Numbered from the stretch's first letter, positions 43,254 to 53,057 are shown. The stretch: 64,000 nt of DNA from Geomonas oryzae (GCF_004117875.1 NZ_RAHW01000007.1:62001-126000); one strand, 5' to 3'. Notes: generated from the sequence alone by a model not told the origin. A program made the numbers and translations.

Positions 43254-44378
43254 ATGAAGGCAAGCGAAACGACGGCAAAAAGGCGCCAGCAGCTTTTGCG
43301 CTTCATATCGAGGGACCTGCTCGGGCCGGTGGTGGGCAGGATGCCGAAATCGAGCATCGAGTCCCTTGAGAAGGCCTCGTACTTCCCGAACATCCGCAGA
43401 CACATCCTCGACATCATCCCGGTAACCGACGCGCGCATCGTGAAACACGAGACCCGCGCCACGTATCCACCATTCATAAGAACCGAGGCGGTATTCAACA
43501 GGCGCAACCTCTACCTCTTGAATGACGCCACGGTTTCCCCATTCTCCGGCATGGCCTGGATCGGGAACCGGATCATCGAAGAGAGCGTCGGTTCCCTGCG
43601 CCGCATCATGGACTGGGGGGACGTGCTGCACGAGCCGCTCCTGCCGGTGACCGCACTTGCGAGTGCGGAGCCTGTGGTGGTTTGCCACCCCGCAAACTAC
43701 TTTCACTGGCTCATGGAGGTGCTGCCGAACCTGCTTTTCACCGTTGCCAGGTTCCCCGAGGTGAGGATCGTTCTCCCGGAAGAGGTGCCGCGCTACGTGA
43801 GCGAAGGGCTTTCCACCGCGCTCGGCACCGACGCGGAGAAGCGCTTCATCCGATGTCCGGGCCCGGTACGTGTCGAGCGACTGGTGGTGCCGCAGTACCA
43901 CACCCAGCCGGAATTCACCGATCCCCGGGTGATCGCCATGCTGCAAAGCGCGGTGAAGGGGAAGGTAGTGGCGGATGGGGCTCTACCGCGTGCAGGACGC
44001 GGCGGCAGGATCTACGTCTCGAGGGGGAAAAGCAGGCGGCGGTTGGCCGGCGAAGAACTGCTGGAGCAGCGGCTGAAGGAGATCGGCTTCACCATCCTGC
44101 ACTGCGAGGATTTATCCTTCGCCGAGCAGATACGGGTCTTTCACGATGCGGAGACGGTGGTGGGGACGCACGGCGCCGGCCTCACCAACGTGGTCTGGTC
44201 GCAGCCGGGGGGCCGCGTCATCGAGATCTTCGCCAACAACTACGTCCTCGACTGCTACGCCTGGCTGAGCTTCAGCCGCGGCATGGAGTACCGCCACGTC
44301 GTCTGCGACACCGGGCACCGGATCGACGAGAAGGCCATGGACGAGGTGCTTAGCATGTGCGGGGGGGAACGACCATGA
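43254..44378 (+). CDS. Glycosyltransferase family 61 (DUF563)
   Basis: 374 residues. Characteristic GT61 blocks: VVCHPANYFHWLMEVLPNLL, RIYVSRGKSRRRLAGEELL, and ETVVGTHGAGLTNVVWSQPGGRVIEI. These enzymes transfer xylose or other sugars in plants and bacteria; here the acceptor is unknown. ATG follows the RelE-like stop by 3 bp, and the hotdog thioesterase follows after 16 bp, so all three may share an mRNA though their roles look unrelated. Confidence 0.83.
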   Translation: MKASETTAKRRQQLLRFISRDLLGPVVGRMPKSSIESLEKASYFPNIRRHILDIIPVTDARIVKHETRATYPPFIRTEAVFNRRNLYLLNDATVSPFSGMAWIGNRIIEESVGSLRRIMDWGDVLHEPLLPVTALASAEPVVVCHPANYFHWLMEVLPNLLFTVARFPEVRIVLPEEVPRYVSEGLSTALGTDAEKRFIRCPGPVRVERLVVPQYHTQPEFTDPRVIAMLQSAVKGKVVADGALPRAGRGGRIYVSRGKSRRRLAGEELLEQRLKEIGFTILHCEDLSFAEQIRVFHDAETVVGTHGAGLTNVVWSQPGGRVIEIFANNYVLDCYAWLSFSRGMEYRHVVCDTGHRIDEKAMDEVLSMCGGERP

Positions 44379-44394
44379 GGGGGGAAAGCGACAG

Positions 44395-44829
44395 ATGTAC
44401 GACTACGAGGAGCTGGTAAGCGCTGACCGGCCGGGATTCCGGCTGCCGGGATGGATCGCCTGCGCCCCCTTCGAGGAATACCTGGGGATGCGGATCGACG
44501 AGGTGAGGGACGGCCGCGCCGTGCTCAGCATGCCGTTCAAGGTGAAGCTCGCGCAGGGAAAGGGGCTCATGCACGGCGGCGCGGTCACCTCCATCGCCGA
44601 CACCGCCGTCGCCATGGCCATCAAGAGCATGGTCCCCGAGGGGACCGACTTCGTCACCGTGGAGATGAATCTGAAGTTCCTCGCCCCGGTACATGAGGGG
44701 ACGGTCCGTGCCGAGGCAAGGGCAGTCCCGCAGGGGGAGAGAAAGATCGCAGGGGAGGCCGACATCTACAACGGCGAGACGAAGGTGGCCGAATTCCGCG
44801 CCCTCTTCGTGATCAAGAAAAAGGGGTGA
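44395..44829 (+). CDS. PaaI-type hotdog-fold thioesterase
   Basis: 144 residues. Hotdog fold with the PaaI signature GLMHGGAVTSIADTAVAMA and FVTVEMNLKFLAPVHEGTVRAEA. Hydrolyses aromatic or medium-chain acyl-CoA. Converges with the enoyl-CoA hydratase gene (13-bp gap), both acyl-CoA enzymes. Confidence 0.87.
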   Translation: MYDYEELVSADRPGFRLPGWIACAPFEEYLGMRIDEVRDGRAVLSMPFKVKLAQGKGLMHGGAVTSIADTAVAMAIKSMVPEGTDFVTVEMNLKFLAPVHEGTVRAEARAVPQGERKIAGEADIYNGETKVAEFRALFVIKKKG

Positions 44830-44842
44830 TCCCCCCGCCCCG

Positions 44843-45625
44843 TCAGCGGTCCTGGAACTCCGGCGGCCGCTTCTCCAAAAACGCCCCCATCCCCTCCTTC
44901 TGGTCGAAGGTAGAGAAGCTGTAGCCGAAGAGCTCCGCCTCGTAGAAGCAGGCACGCGCAAGGTCCATCTCCAGGCCGTGCACGACCGCCTCCTTGCAGA
45001 GCCTCGCCGCGACGCGCCCCTTGGAGGCGATCTTAGCCGCCAGGGTACGCGCCTCTAAAAGCAGTTCATCCTGGGGGACCACCCGGTTCACGAGCCCTAT
45101 GCGCAACGCCTCGGCGGCGTCGATCATCTCCCCGGTCAGGATCATCTCGAGCGCCCTCCCCTTGCCGATAAGCCTTGGAAGCCGCTGCGACCCGCCGAAG
45201 CCGGGGAGGATGCCGATGTTTATCTCGGGCTGGCCGAACTTCGCGTTTTGCGAGGCGAGGCGGATGTCGCAGGCGAGCGCCAGCTCGCACCCGCCGCCGA
45301 GGGCGTAGCCGTTGACGGCGGCGATGAAGGGCTTGGAGGAAGCCTCCATCGAGGCGAAAATGCGGTGCGCCAAAAGCGCGAGTTCCCGCGCCTCGGCCGA
45401 GATCATGTCACGCATGACCGCGATGTCCGCACCCGCCACGAACGCCTTCGCCCCCGCCCCGGTCACGATGACCGCCCTTACCTCCTGGTCCCGCTCGATC
45501 TCGACGACGACCTGCTCGAGCTCCTCCAGGGTACCCCTCGTCATCGCGTTCATGGCCGTGGGGCGGTTGATCGTCACCGTTGCGATGCGATCCGTCACTT
45601 CCAGCAACAGGTTTTCCAGTTCCAT
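44843..45625 (-). CDS. Enoyl-CoA hydratase/isomerase (crotonase family)
   Basis: 260 residues. Oxyanion-hole residues lie in [11 protein letters not shown] and [16 protein letters not shown]; catalytic Glu candidates are in GCELALAC and [19 protein letters not shown], as in short-chain enoyl-CoA hydratases. Hydrates 2-enoyl-CoA in beta-oxidation or related pathways. GGGAGG precedes the ATG. No dehydrogenase or thiolase is adjacent, so the pathway cannot be fixed. Confidence 0.9.
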   Translation of the reverse strand: MELENLLLEVTDRIATVTINRPTAMNAMTRGTLEELEQVVVEIERDQEVRAVIVTGAGAKAFVAGADIAVMRDMISAEARELALLAHRIFASMEASSKPFIAAVNGYALGGGCELALACDIRLASQNAKFGQPEINIGILPGFGGSQRLPRLIGKGRALEMILTGEMIDAAEALRIGLVNRVVPQDELLLEARTLAAKIASKGRVAARLCKEAVVHGLEMDLARACFYEAELFGYSFSTFDQKEGMGAFLEKRPPEFQDR

Positions 45626-45805
45626 ATGCCCTCCCGATATTAAGAGCTTCCGTGCCGGACGCGCGGACGTAGAGACGCAGCTTCTTTGCGTGCGTTATTA
45701 ATGAGCATATCGGGTATTAAGCGACTGGCAACTACGGCATTAGGACAAGGAATTGAATCAACAATGAACAACCGGGCATTTTCACCTCTGAAGGCTCGGC
45801 ACACG

Positions 45806-46924
45806 CTACCCGTAGATCCCTCTTCTCATCCGCTCCTGCATCAGCTCGTGCATCCGCGCATCGACATTTTCGGGCGTGACCCCATTTCTCAGGCAGATAT
45901 CGCGCACGGCGGCTATCCGCCCGGTCTCCTTCAGTTGGTCCAGCCGCAGCAGGTGCCCGGTCCGCTTCCCCACCTGGAAATACATCCGCTGCTCCGGCTC
46001 AAGCTCGAGGAACCTTCTCGGCACCGCGGCCATCCGCTCCCTGCAGCCGGGGAGGTCGCAGTTCAACTCCTGGAAGAGGTTGTAGCCGTGGTCGCTTCTG
46101 ACCGAGCTGGTGATGCCGCCAAGCCCTTCCAGGAACGTGAGGATTTCCCTCGCGAGCACCAGGTCCGGCGCGAAGCGGAAATCCATGTCGTTCGAGGGGA
46201 AGAGATCCTGTCCCTCCAGGATGTGCAGCGTCCTGAAGCGGATGAAGTCAGGGTTGATCCTGTTGATCACCTCGGCGCTCTCCTCGGCGTGCTCCCGCGA
46301 AAACTCCGTCCCGCCGAGCCCGGCCAGGAAGTACTCGGAGAGTTCCAGCCCGGCCCCCTTCACCTTCAGGCCGGCCACGATCTGTTCCTCCTTCGTCACC
46401 CCCTTTCGCACCAGCTTTAAAAGCTTGTCGGAGCCGGTCTCCATCCCGACGTGGATCCGGTTCAGCCCGGCGGCGGCGAGCTCCTTGAGGGCTGCGTCCG
46501 GTATGCGGGCGAGACTCGCGGAGCGTGCGTAGCAGGTGATCCTCTTCACCTCCGGGAACCGCTCCTTCAGGTGGACGAGAACCCGCACCAGGTGCTCCGG
46601 GCGGTAGGTGAGGGCGTCGGCATCCTGAAGGAACACCGATTCCATTCCCGAGCAGTACCAGCTCCAGGCCGCCGGCACCTCCTGCCGGTTCCCGACCAGT
46701 GACTGGAGCGGCTCGCCCGCAGCGATCCTTTTGATGAAGTGATGAATGCAGTCGATGTCGCGGATCACCTCCTCCGGCGGCCGAATGGAGAACTTCCGCT
46801 TCTTGTAGAGGGAGCAGAAGGTGCACCGGTTCCAGGGGCAGTTCCGGTTCACGCGGATGAGGAGGCTTTCCGCCTCGCTTGGGGGACGTATGGGGCCCTG
46901 TTCGAACCCTGCGTATGCTCGCAT
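45806..46924 (-). CDS. Radical SAM protein, uncharacterised
   Basis: 372 residues. [4Fe-4S]-SAM site as NRNCPWNRCTFCSLYK (CX4CX2C spacing, known in several radical SAM families), then a TIM-barrel-like region with AAAGLNRIHVGMETGSDKLLKLVRKG. C-terminal part lacks extra Cys clusters. AGGAG 6 nt before the ATG. Chemistry unknown; such proteins often act on tRNA or small cofactors. Confidence 0.82.
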   Translation of the reverse strand: MRAYAGFEQGPIRPPSEAESLLIRVNRNCPWNRCTFCSLYKKRKFSIRPPEEVIRDIDCIHHFIKRIAAGEPLQSLVGNRQEVPAAWSWYCSGMESVFLQDADALTYRPEHLVRVLVHLKERFPEVKRITCYARSASLARIPDAALKELAAAGLNRIHVGMETGSDKLLKLVRKGVTKEEQIVAGLKVKGAGLELSEYFLAGLGGTEFSREHAEESAEVINRINPDFIRFRTLHILEGQDLFPSNDMDFRFAPDLVLAREILTFLEGLGGITSSVRSDHGYNLFQELNCDLPGCRERMAAVPRRFLELEPEQRMYFQVGKRTGHLLRLDQLKETGRIAAVRDICLRNGVTPENVDARMHELMQERMRRGIYG

Positions 46925-47085
46925 GGCGATCTCCTGAAACTCCCGGCTATCTGTTCAGCAACTCCACCGCCAGCCCCACCCCGTCGAGGGAGGGGAGAAC
47001 TGGAAATGTTCGACTTCGGCAGCGCATATGTATTGAACCCATTTCATCCACAGTCGGCCGTCGCCCGTTTCGCGACCGGCGCCGT

Positions 47086-47859
47086 CTAATACCCGAACCT
47101 GGCCGAGATGTCGGCGGCGCCCTGTTTCAACAACGGCACCAGCTCCCGCTCCATCCGCTCGAGCGGGAAACGCTGCGAAGGCCCCAGGATGCTGAGCGCA
47201 CCGATGACGCGCGAGGTGTAGTCGCGGATCGGCGCTCCGACACTCGTCACCCCCTCGTTCAATTCCTCCATCTCGACCGCGTACCCCTGCTGGGCGACCA
47301 ACCGCAGTTGGTGTCTCCAGCGCTCCGGATCGACGATGGTGTGGGGTGTGTGCTTTTCGAATTTGTTGGTGGAGGCATACCTGACGATGGCCTCCTCGGC
47401 GAAGTGGGCCAGGAGGGATTTCCCCGGCGCGGTGCAGTAGGCGGGGAGCTGCACGCCGAGGGGGGGCATGACGCGCAGGTTGTGATCGCACTGCACGGCG
47501 TCCAGGTTGATCACGCTGTAGTCGGACATGATGGAGACGCAGGCGGTTTCGTTGCAGGCGGTGACAAGCCGCTCCATAACACCACGCGACCTTCCCAGCC
47601 CACGCTGCCTGAAGGCGTTTTGGGAGAGTTCGACCGTCTTGAAGCCGAGATGGTACCGTTCCGTCAAAGCGTCCTTGCCGAGGTAATTGTGCACTTCCAA
47701 GGTGGCCAGCAACCGGAATATGTTGTTTTTGGGCAGCCCGAGGCGGCGGCTCAGCTCGGTCAAGCTGATTTCGTGGTCGTCCCCGAGGAACTGTTCCAGA
47801 ACGTCGAGCGCCCGGATGACGCTCCGGTTGAAGTCCGTTTTTTCCTTCCCCTTTTTCAT
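47086..47859 (-). CDS. IclR-family transcriptional regulator
   Basis: 257 residues. N-terminal winged helix (SVIRALDVLEQFLGDDHEISLTELSRRLGLPKNNIFRLLATLE) and an IclR effector domain (VINLDAVQCDHNLRVM, YCTAPGKSLLAHF, VGAPIRDYTSRVIGALSILGPS). Usually senses an aromatic or organic-acid metabolite. ATG 47859 with AGAGGAAG upstream is preferred to the earlier in-frame start at 47934, which would place the operator inside the gene. An 8-bp inverted repeat lies 50-75 bp upstream. Confidence 0.88.
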   Translation of the reverse strand: MKKGKEKTDFNRSVIRALDVLEQFLGDDHEISLTELSRRLGLPKNNIFRLLATLEVHNYLGKDALTERYHLGFKTVELSQNAFRQRGLGRSRGVMERLVTACNETACVSIMSDYSVINLDAVQCDHNLRVMPPLGVQLPAYCTAPGKSLLAHFAEEAIVRYASTNKFEKHTPHTIVDPERWRHQLRLVAQQGYAVEMEELNEGVTSVGAPIRDYTSRVIGALSILGPSQRFPLERMERELVPLLKQGAADISARFGY

Positions 47860-47900
47860 GGCCCGCTTCCTCTGAACGCCCCCCGCGGCTGCCCGACAAA

Positions 47901-47938
47901 ACCATATAATGGTATTTGCGCACTTCAATACCATATAC
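47901..47938 (-). promoter_or_regulatory. Inverted repeats upstream of the IclR gene, probable operator
   Basis: Perfect 8-bp inverted repeat ATGGTATT / AATACCAT at 47909-47916 and 47927-47934 (10-bp spacer), overlapped by ACCAT/ATGGT at 47901-47913. Three half-sites in a row fit autorepression by an IclR-type dimer of dimers. Confidence 0.5.
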
Positions 47939-48052
47939 AGTTTTCCGTGTCAAACAACTAAAGACATCCGGGGGGGTGTTCAGATTCAGCGGCTGGAAAG
48001 TGCTACCTCGATGGGGCTACGTTGCAACGGCGCGCCCTGATGTTCCGGCCCA

Positions 48053-50080
48053 TCAGGCGAGCCGGAACCGGCCGACCAGGCGCTGCAACTCCTGCGCGGT
48101 GCCGTTTAGCTGGGCCGCGGCGACGGCGGACTCGCGTGCCGACGAAGCGGTACCCTGCACCACGTCGGTCACCTGCAGGAGGCTTTGCGAGATCTCGGAG
48201 GTGGTGGCGGTCTGCTCCTCGGCCGCCGTGGCGATCTGGTTTATCTGCATGGTGAAGGCCTCGATGCGCTCCCGGATTCCGGCAAGTGCCGCCCCCGAGC
48301 GGGAGGCCTCGTCGGTCCCCGCCTTCACCTCCTGCACCCCCTGATCCATCACCGCCACGGCGTCCTTGGTCTCCGCCTGGATCGCCTTGATCATCACGCC
48401 GATCTCCTGGGTGGCCCTGGTGGTCCGTTCGGCGAGTGCCCTCACTTCGTCGGCCACGACGGCGAAGCCGCGCCCCTGCTCTCCGGCGCGGGCCGCCTCT
48501 ATGGCGGCGTTCAATGCCAGGAGGTTCGTCTGGTCGGCGATGTCCTCGATGGTGCCGATGATCTCCCCGATCTGGTCGCTGCGCGCGCCGAGGCTCGCCA
48601 CGGTCGCCGTCGACTCCTGCACCTTGGCCGCGATCTGGTCCATCACCGCAACCGTTCTCCCCACCACCTCCATGCCGTTATGCGCCGACTGGGTCGCCCG
48701 CTGGGCCTCCTCGACCGCCATCTGGCAGTTCTGGGCGATGTCGTTGGAGGTCGCCGACATCTCCTCCCCGGCGGTCGCAACACCTGCGGTCTTGCCGACC
48801 ACCTCGTCCGCGCCGGTCGCGATCTGCTCGGCCGAAACGCTCACCTGTGCCGCGGCGGCGCTCACCTCCCGGGCGGAGTCCGACACCCTGACCAGGATCT
48901 GCCTGAGCGAAAGCGCCATGGCATCCACCCCCCTGGTGAGGCGCTCCACTTCATCCACCGGCTCCGCCGCGTCCTCCGTCACAGAACCGACCGAGGCAAA
49001 GTCCCCGGCGGCATAGCTCGCGATCCCATCGAGCAGGCGCACCACCGGGCGGGTCACCCACCGGCGCACGAGCAGGGTGGATACGCCGACCAGCAGGAGG
49101 CAGACAACGGCGATGGAGCCTGCAACCGTGTTCCGCACCACGTGGGCCACGGCGTGGAGCTCTTCATCGGCTGCGCCGATGCAGACGATCCAGTTCCACT
49201 CGGGGAAGTACCGAAAGAACAGAACCCTTTCCTCCCCCGTCCCGGCCGCGGCGTAGCGGCTCACCCCCGACTTCCTGAGCACCATATCCCGGACCGACTT
49301 GCCGACCTCCGCGGGAAGCGCCGCGGCACTCGCCGGCTCGATGACCATCTTCCCCTGGTCCGGTCCGTCTTTCGCCTCCAGAGCGAAGGCGTAACCGGAT
49401 TTCCCCACCACGGCCCCCTTGAACCGTTCCTTAAGCGCCTTCAGGCCGTCGGTGAAATCAAGCCCGACGAACAGGGTCCCGATCACCCGCCCCTGGCCGT
49501 TTTTAAGCGGCAGGTAGCGCGTCATGTAGTCCTTGTTGAAAAGGGTCGCCTTGCCGGTGAAGTCCTCGCCGTTTAAAAGGCGCCGGTAGGCGGGGTGGTT
49601 GCGGTCGAGCGCGGTACCTAGGGCGCGGCTGCCGTCCTCCTTCGTCAGCGAGGTGGCGACGCGGATGAAATCGTCGCCGCTTCTGACGAAGACGGTGGCG
49701 ACACCCCTGGTCGCCTTGGTGAAGCGGTCCACGATCCCGGTGTTCCCGTTAAGGACCGTGGTGCCGGCAAGCATCACCGGAGTTTCCCGCTCTCCGGTCC
49801 TGACCGTACTTGAGTGGTCCACCTCGAAGCTTCCGGGGAAACCGGAACGGAAGAGGTCGCCGAGTTTCACGGCGCCGTCGCTGAGCGCGCCATGGTAGGA
49901 GGACATGGAGCTTACCAATAGCTCGGTCTGCAGCGCGAAGTGCCGCTCGGCGTCCCCGGTTACCCGCCTGCTCACTGCGGCGGTGAGGACCGCGGTCAGA
50001 ACTGCCATGACGGCGATGATCACCACCCCCTGCCCCACTCCCAACTTGGTTGCCAACGAATACCTCGAAGCAAGCGACAT
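48053..50080 (-). CDS. Methyl-accepting chemotaxis protein, double-Cache sensor
   Basis: 675-residue chemoreceptor. TM1 ([19 protein letters not shown]), a long periplasmic part with two Cache-like lobes ([40 protein letters not shown]), TM2 near residue 330, HAMP, and a canonical signalling tip ([40 protein letters not shown]). Probably senses small organic ligands. Reads leftward, with a sigma-28-type promoter 72-98 bp upstream, linking it to flagellar/chemotaxis regulation. Confidence 0.9.
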   Translation of the reverse strand: MSLASRYSLATKLGVGQGVVIIAVMAVLTAVLTAAVSRRVTGDAERHFALQTELLVSSMSSYHGALSDGAVKLGDLFRSGFPGSFEVDHSSTVRTGERETPVMLAGTTVLNGNTGIVDRFTKATRGVATVFVRSGDDFIRVATSLTKEDGSRALGTALDRNHPAYRRLLNGEDFTGKATLFNKDYMTRYLPLKNGQGRVIGTLFVGLDFTDGLKALKERFKGAVVGKSGYAFALEAKDGPDQGKMVIEPASAAALPAEVGKSVRDMVLRKSGVSRYAAAGTGEERVLFFRYFPEWNWIVCIGAADEELHAVAHVVRNTVAGSIAVVCLLLVGVSTLLVRRWVTRPVVRLLDGIASYAAGDFASVGSVTEDAAEPVDEVERLTRGVDAMALSLRQILVRVSDSAREVSAAAAQVSVSAEQIATGADEVVGKTAGVATAGEEMSATSNDIAQNCQMAVEEAQRATQSAHNGMEVVGRTVAVMDQIAAKVQESTATVASLGARSDQIGEIIGTIEDIADQTNLLALNAAIEAARAGEQGRGFAVVADEVRALAERTTRATQEIGVMIKAIQAETKDAVAVMDQGVQEVKAGTDEASRSGAALAGIRERIEAFTMQINQIATAAEEQTATTSEISQSLLQVTDVVQGTASSARESAVAAAQLNGTAQELQRLVGRFRLA

Positions 50081-50151
50081 ATACCCTCCCTGGCTTTGTC
50101 GTGGTGCGCGGAGGCCGGCCGCTTCCGCGCGGTTTCAAGAGCATGGGTGGG

Positions 50152-50178
50152 ATATCGGATGCGAATTTGTAAACTTTA
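50152..50178 (-). promoter_or_regulatory. Sigma-28 (FliA)-type promoter of the chemoreceptor
   Basis: Minus-strand TAAAGTTT, 11 bp, then TCCGATAT, against the FliA consensus TAAAGTTT-N11-GCCGATAA; spacing is exact and two bases of the -10 differ. It lies about 70 bp upstream of the chemoreceptor start codon. Confidence 0.65.
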
Positions 50179-50304
50179 ATTTTATTTTTACAATCGATCG
50201 GGTGCGCGCAGCAGGCAGCCGGGGCAGGCGCGGAGGTGAAAAGGGGACCGCATCTGGTACTCTCAAAGGCGGTCGTGCCGAACTAATGAGGCAGGGAGGT
50301 GAAC

Positions 50305-50688
50305 ATGCCGCAGTGGGTGCTGTTTTGCATCATAGGGATATGCGGAGGGGTGGCTTCGGGGCTTTTCGGGGTGGGGGGAGGGATCGTCATCGTCCCCGCG
50401 CTGGTTTACTGGGCGGGCTTCTCCCAGCACCGGGCGACCGGCACGAGCCTCGCCGTCCTCCTTCCCCCCATCGGGCTCGCCGCGGCGCTCGAGTACTACC
50501 GGCACGGCAACGTGGACATAAAGGCGGCGCTCTTCATCGCGGCGACCATGCTGGTCGGGGCCTGGATGGGGGCCTATTTGGCCAACGAGATGAAGGGACC
50601 GCATTTGCGCCTCATGTTCGGGGTCTTCCTTACCGGCCTCGGCATCTACCTCGTCTACGGCGCCTCGAAGCGGCTTGGCTGGCTCTAG
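50305..50688 (+). CDS. Half-length TSUP (TauE/SafE-like) transporter
   Basis: 127 residues with about four helices. Signature GICGGVASGLFGVGGGIVIVPAL and HRATGTSLAVLLPPIGLAA, matching one repeat of the two-repeat TauE/SafE family, so it likely dimerises. GGGAGG 6 nt before ATG 50305. Tail-to-tail with the EamA gene (1-bp gap between stop codons). Exports sulfur- or carbon-containing anions; substrate unknown. Confidence 0.8.
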   Translation: MPQWVLFCIIGICGGVASGLFGVGGGIVIVPALVYWAGFSQHRATGTSLAVLLPPIGLAAALEYYRHGNVDIKAALFIAATMLVGAWMGAYLANEMKGPHLRLMFGVFLTGLGIYLVYGASKRLGWL

Positions 50689-50689
50689 C

Positions 50690-51736
50690 TCAGTGCCCGT
50701 GCCGGTGGTGCGGGTCGGGTGCGTGGACGTGGGAGTGGGTCACGGGGTGATGGACGTGGAAGTGATGGTGCGGCTCCCCCTTCTCTCCCTCCTCGTGCTC
50801 GTGCAAGTGATGCTCGTCGTGCACGTGGGGATGGGCATGCGCCAGTTCCTCGTGGCTGTGGCGGTGGCAGTGAACCTCGAGGTAAAGCAGGAAGATCCCC
50901 GCAAGCATGAGTGCGGTGGCGACCCAATAGGCGGCGGGGGGGCGCTCACCCAGAAGCACGACAGCCAGAAGCGTCCCGAAGAAGGGGCCCACGGCGAAAA
51001 AGGTCGCGGTCCTCGCGGCACCGATCCTGCGCAGCGCCTCGACGAAGAGGACGAGGCTCAGCCCGTAGCTCACGGCGCCGATCGACATCGCCCCGATCAC
51101 CTGTCCCGCCGTCACCGCCCCACCGGGGAATATGAGGGCGAGGAGCAAGGAGAAGGCACCGGCGCAAAGCCCCTTCACCGAGGCGAGCACAGTGGAGGAG
51201 ATCTCGTCGACGTCGCGGGTGAGGTTGTTGTCGATCCCCCAGAAGACGCAGGCGACTACCACCAGGAGTCCCGGCAGGGAAAAGGTGAGCCCTCCCTGCG
51301 CCTTCAGGACCACGAGGCACGCCCCGGCCAGGATGAGCACCTTGCCGGACCAGACGTAGGGACCTATGTACTCCCTGAAAACAAGCCAGGCGATGAGGGT
51401 GGTGGCCACGGTCTCCAGGTTCAGAAGAAGCGACACCTCGGAGGCGGTGCCGTGCTTGATGCCGAAGGCAAGGCAGACCGGGGCGATGACGCCCCCGGCG
51501 ACCACGGCACCCGCCAACTTCAGCCGGTGCCTAAGAGAGAGCCCGCGCAGTTCCCGAAGTGAGCTTTTCTTCTGCGCGAGGAGCACACCCTGCAGCCCGA
51601 CTCCGGAGCCGAGGTAGAGAAGCCCGGCAAGAAGGGGCGGCGACATCCCGCCTATGACGAGCTTGCACAAAACCGGTGACACGCCGAACATAACGGCGGC
51701 AAGAACGGCGCAGATTTGTCCGGATGAAAACCGCAC
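50690..51736 (-). CDS. EamA-family (DMT) transporter with a histidine-rich C-terminal tail
   Basis: 348 residues. Two EamA repeats with ten helices (about 1-285; GQICAVLAAVMFGVSPVLCKL, VVACVFWGIDNNLTRDVDEIS). The last ~62 residues are exceptional: about 24 His in blocks such as HAHPHVHDEHHLHEHEE and EPHHHFHVHH, with Asp/Glu between. Such tails bind Zn, Ni or Co in ZIP, CDF and NikABC-type systems; a metal-related role here is inference. Start GTG/ATG near 51736 lacks a strong ribosome site. Confidence 0.82.
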   Translation of the reverse strand: MRFSSGQICAVLAAVMFGVSPVLCKLVIGGMSPPLLAGLLYLGSGVGLQGVLLAQKKSSLRELRGLSLRHRLKLAGAVVAGGVIAPVCLAFGIKHGTASEVSLLLNLETVATTLIAWLVFREYIGPYVWSGKVLILAGACLVVLKAQGGLTFSLPGLLVVVACVFWGIDNNLTRDVDEISSTVLASVKGLCAGAFSLLLALIFPGGAVTAGQVIGAMSIGAVSYGLSLVLFVEALRRIGAARTATFFAVGPFFGTLLAVVLLGERPPAAYWVATALMLAGIFLLYLEVHCHRHSHEELAHAHPHVHDEHHLHEHEEGEKGEPHHHFHVHHPVTHSHVHAPDPHHRHGH

Positions 51737-51795
51737 TTCTCCTCCTTCCGGGTCAAGGCAGCGGTGCCGCGCGCCTTAGGCCGGGCTTTCTCCCG

Positions 51796-52323
51796 TTACA
51801 TGAAGAGGAGGAAGCCGTTCGCGAATTCGACGAGGCCGATGAGACCGACCGAGACGCCGGCGACCCAGACGTACTTCTTCTTCAACAAAGCGGCGATCGA
51901 GGAGAGCAGGATCGCGACCTGCAGGAAGATGACCGCCACCCCGAACGGACGCCCGTGGCGCTGGGCCGCGTCCCGCTCCTTCTCCAAAAGCTCCGCCTTC
52001 TGCTTTATCTCCGCCTTCTCCTTCTCGTACTTGGCGATGCGGTCGCCGGAGGCCTTGAGGGCCGCCACCGCCGCCGGATCGGACGTCTTCCCCCCCCGGT
52101 GCGCTTCGCGCTCCAAAAGGCCGCGGTCCATCTCGGCGAGCGACTGCTTGATGCTCTTGGCCTGGTAGAAGGCCCACTGGTCCGAGGCCTGGTTCTGCAC
52201 CAGGATGGACCTCGTCGAATAGCCGCCCCCCTTGAAGGTGGCCAGGGTGGCGCAGACGGCCAGGACCACGGTGGTGAGGGCGAGGTAGTTGAGCCAAGGC
52301 TCTTTTTTTTCTTCCTGTGCCAT
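51796..52323 (-). CDS. DUF4337-type membrane protein
   Basis: 175 residues: N-terminal TM (NYLALTTVVLAVCATLATF), a long charged coiled coil (about 60-120; IAKYEKEKAEIKQKAELLEKERD), and two C-terminal hydrophobic segments (VAVIFLQVAILLSSIAALL, YVWVAGVSVGLIGLVEFANGF). Family is uncharacterised. ATG 52323 with GGGAGG upstream is chosen over the frame opening at 52347. 59-bp gap to the EamA gene. Confidence 0.8.
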   Translation of the reverse strand: MAQEEKKEPWLNYLALTTVVLAVCATLATFKGGGYSTRSILVQNQASDQWAFYQAKSIKQSLAEMDRGLLEREAHRGGKTSDPAAVAALKASGDRIAKYEKEKAEIKQKAELLEKERDAAQRHGRPFGVAVIFLQVAILLSSIAALLKKKYVWVAGVSVGLIGLVEFANGFLLFM

Positions 52324-52469
52324 GAAAGGGACCTCCCGATGATGCAATTGCTCTTTTGCGCGGCCGCGGCCGCGGCGGAGGACAAAGATACCTCAATCAC
52401 GCCCGCTTTTCCACCGTGTTTACCTCATCTCACAGCAGAGCGTTGATCTATCATTAACGATGCGCGTTT

Positions 52470-52478
52470 TGGTATAAT
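52470..52478 (+). promoter_or_regulatory. Extended -10 promoter of the ferritin-like gene
   Basis: TGGTATAAT is a consensus -10 with the TGn extension, about 49 bp before ATG 52527. No good -35 at 17 bp, which an extended -10 can do without. Confidence 0.5.
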
Positions 52479-52526
52479 TGGTCATGGACAGACAGCAGCA
52501 CTGTCACTGTGCAAAGGAGGCACACG

Positions 52527-53006
52527 ATGAACGTTTTCGATTGCGCGATAAAGATAGAGGAAGAGACGAGGGAATACTACGAGGGACTGAAGGAGGAGGC
52601 CATGGAGCCCGAGATGAAGATGCTCTTCTCCATGCTGGCCGCCTCGGAAGAGGAACACAAAGGCAGACTTTTGAGGCTGAAACAACGGATGGAAGGGGGA
52701 GCGGTGACGGGGCTCAACCACGGAGCCTGCAGCTTCAGGCCGCTTCTGAGTCAGCGGGAACTCCTGGATGAGTGCGAGCGGGATCCGAACCTGTACCGTT
52801 TCGCGGTGGGAAACGAAGAGCGGGACATCCGCTTTTACGAGGAGCTGGCGGCCGCGGCCCCGGACCGGAGGACCCGCAGGAGCCTGAAGATGCTGGCGGC
52901 GGAAGAGCGCCGGCACCTGGAGAAGATCGAGAACATCTACTCCTTCGTGGAGACGCCCAGGACCTACCTTGAATGGGGTGAGTTCAGCAACCTGAGGGAG
53001 CTGTAG
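52527..53006 (+). CDS. Ferritin-like / rubrerythrin-type diiron protein
   Basis: 159 residues, two helical pairs with ferritin-like metal ligands: EEETREYYEGLKEEA and SEEEHKGRLLRL in the first half, NEERDIRFYEELAAAA and AEERRHLEKIENIYSFVE in the second, matching the ExxH pattern. No rubredoxin domain. Probably detoxifies peroxide or stores iron in this anaerobe. AAGGAGG 7 nt before the ATG. Monocistronic with terminator. Confidence 0.82.
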   Translation: MNVFDCAIKIEEETREYYEGLKEEAMEPEMKMLFSMLAASEEEHKGRLLRLKQRMEGGAVTGLNHGACSFRPLLSQRELLDECERDPNLYRFAVGNEERDIRFYEELAAAAPDRRTRRSLKMLAAEERRHLEKIENIYSFVETPRTYLEWGEFSNLREL

Positions 53007-53029
53007 CGGGAAAAAGGTCCGGGACAAGG

Positions 53030-53057
53030 AAAAGCCCGCCGTAACGGCGGGCTTTTT
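53030..53057 (+). terminator. Intrinsic terminator of the ferritin-like gene
   Basis: Stem AAAAGCCCGCC / GGCGGGCTTTTT with 5-nt loop and T-tail; usable from both strands. Confidence 0.88.

Noticed and set aside
46955..47953. 332-codon minus frame over the IclR gene
   Set aside because: Arg/Gly/Pro-rich shadow; the IclR frame has clear domains.
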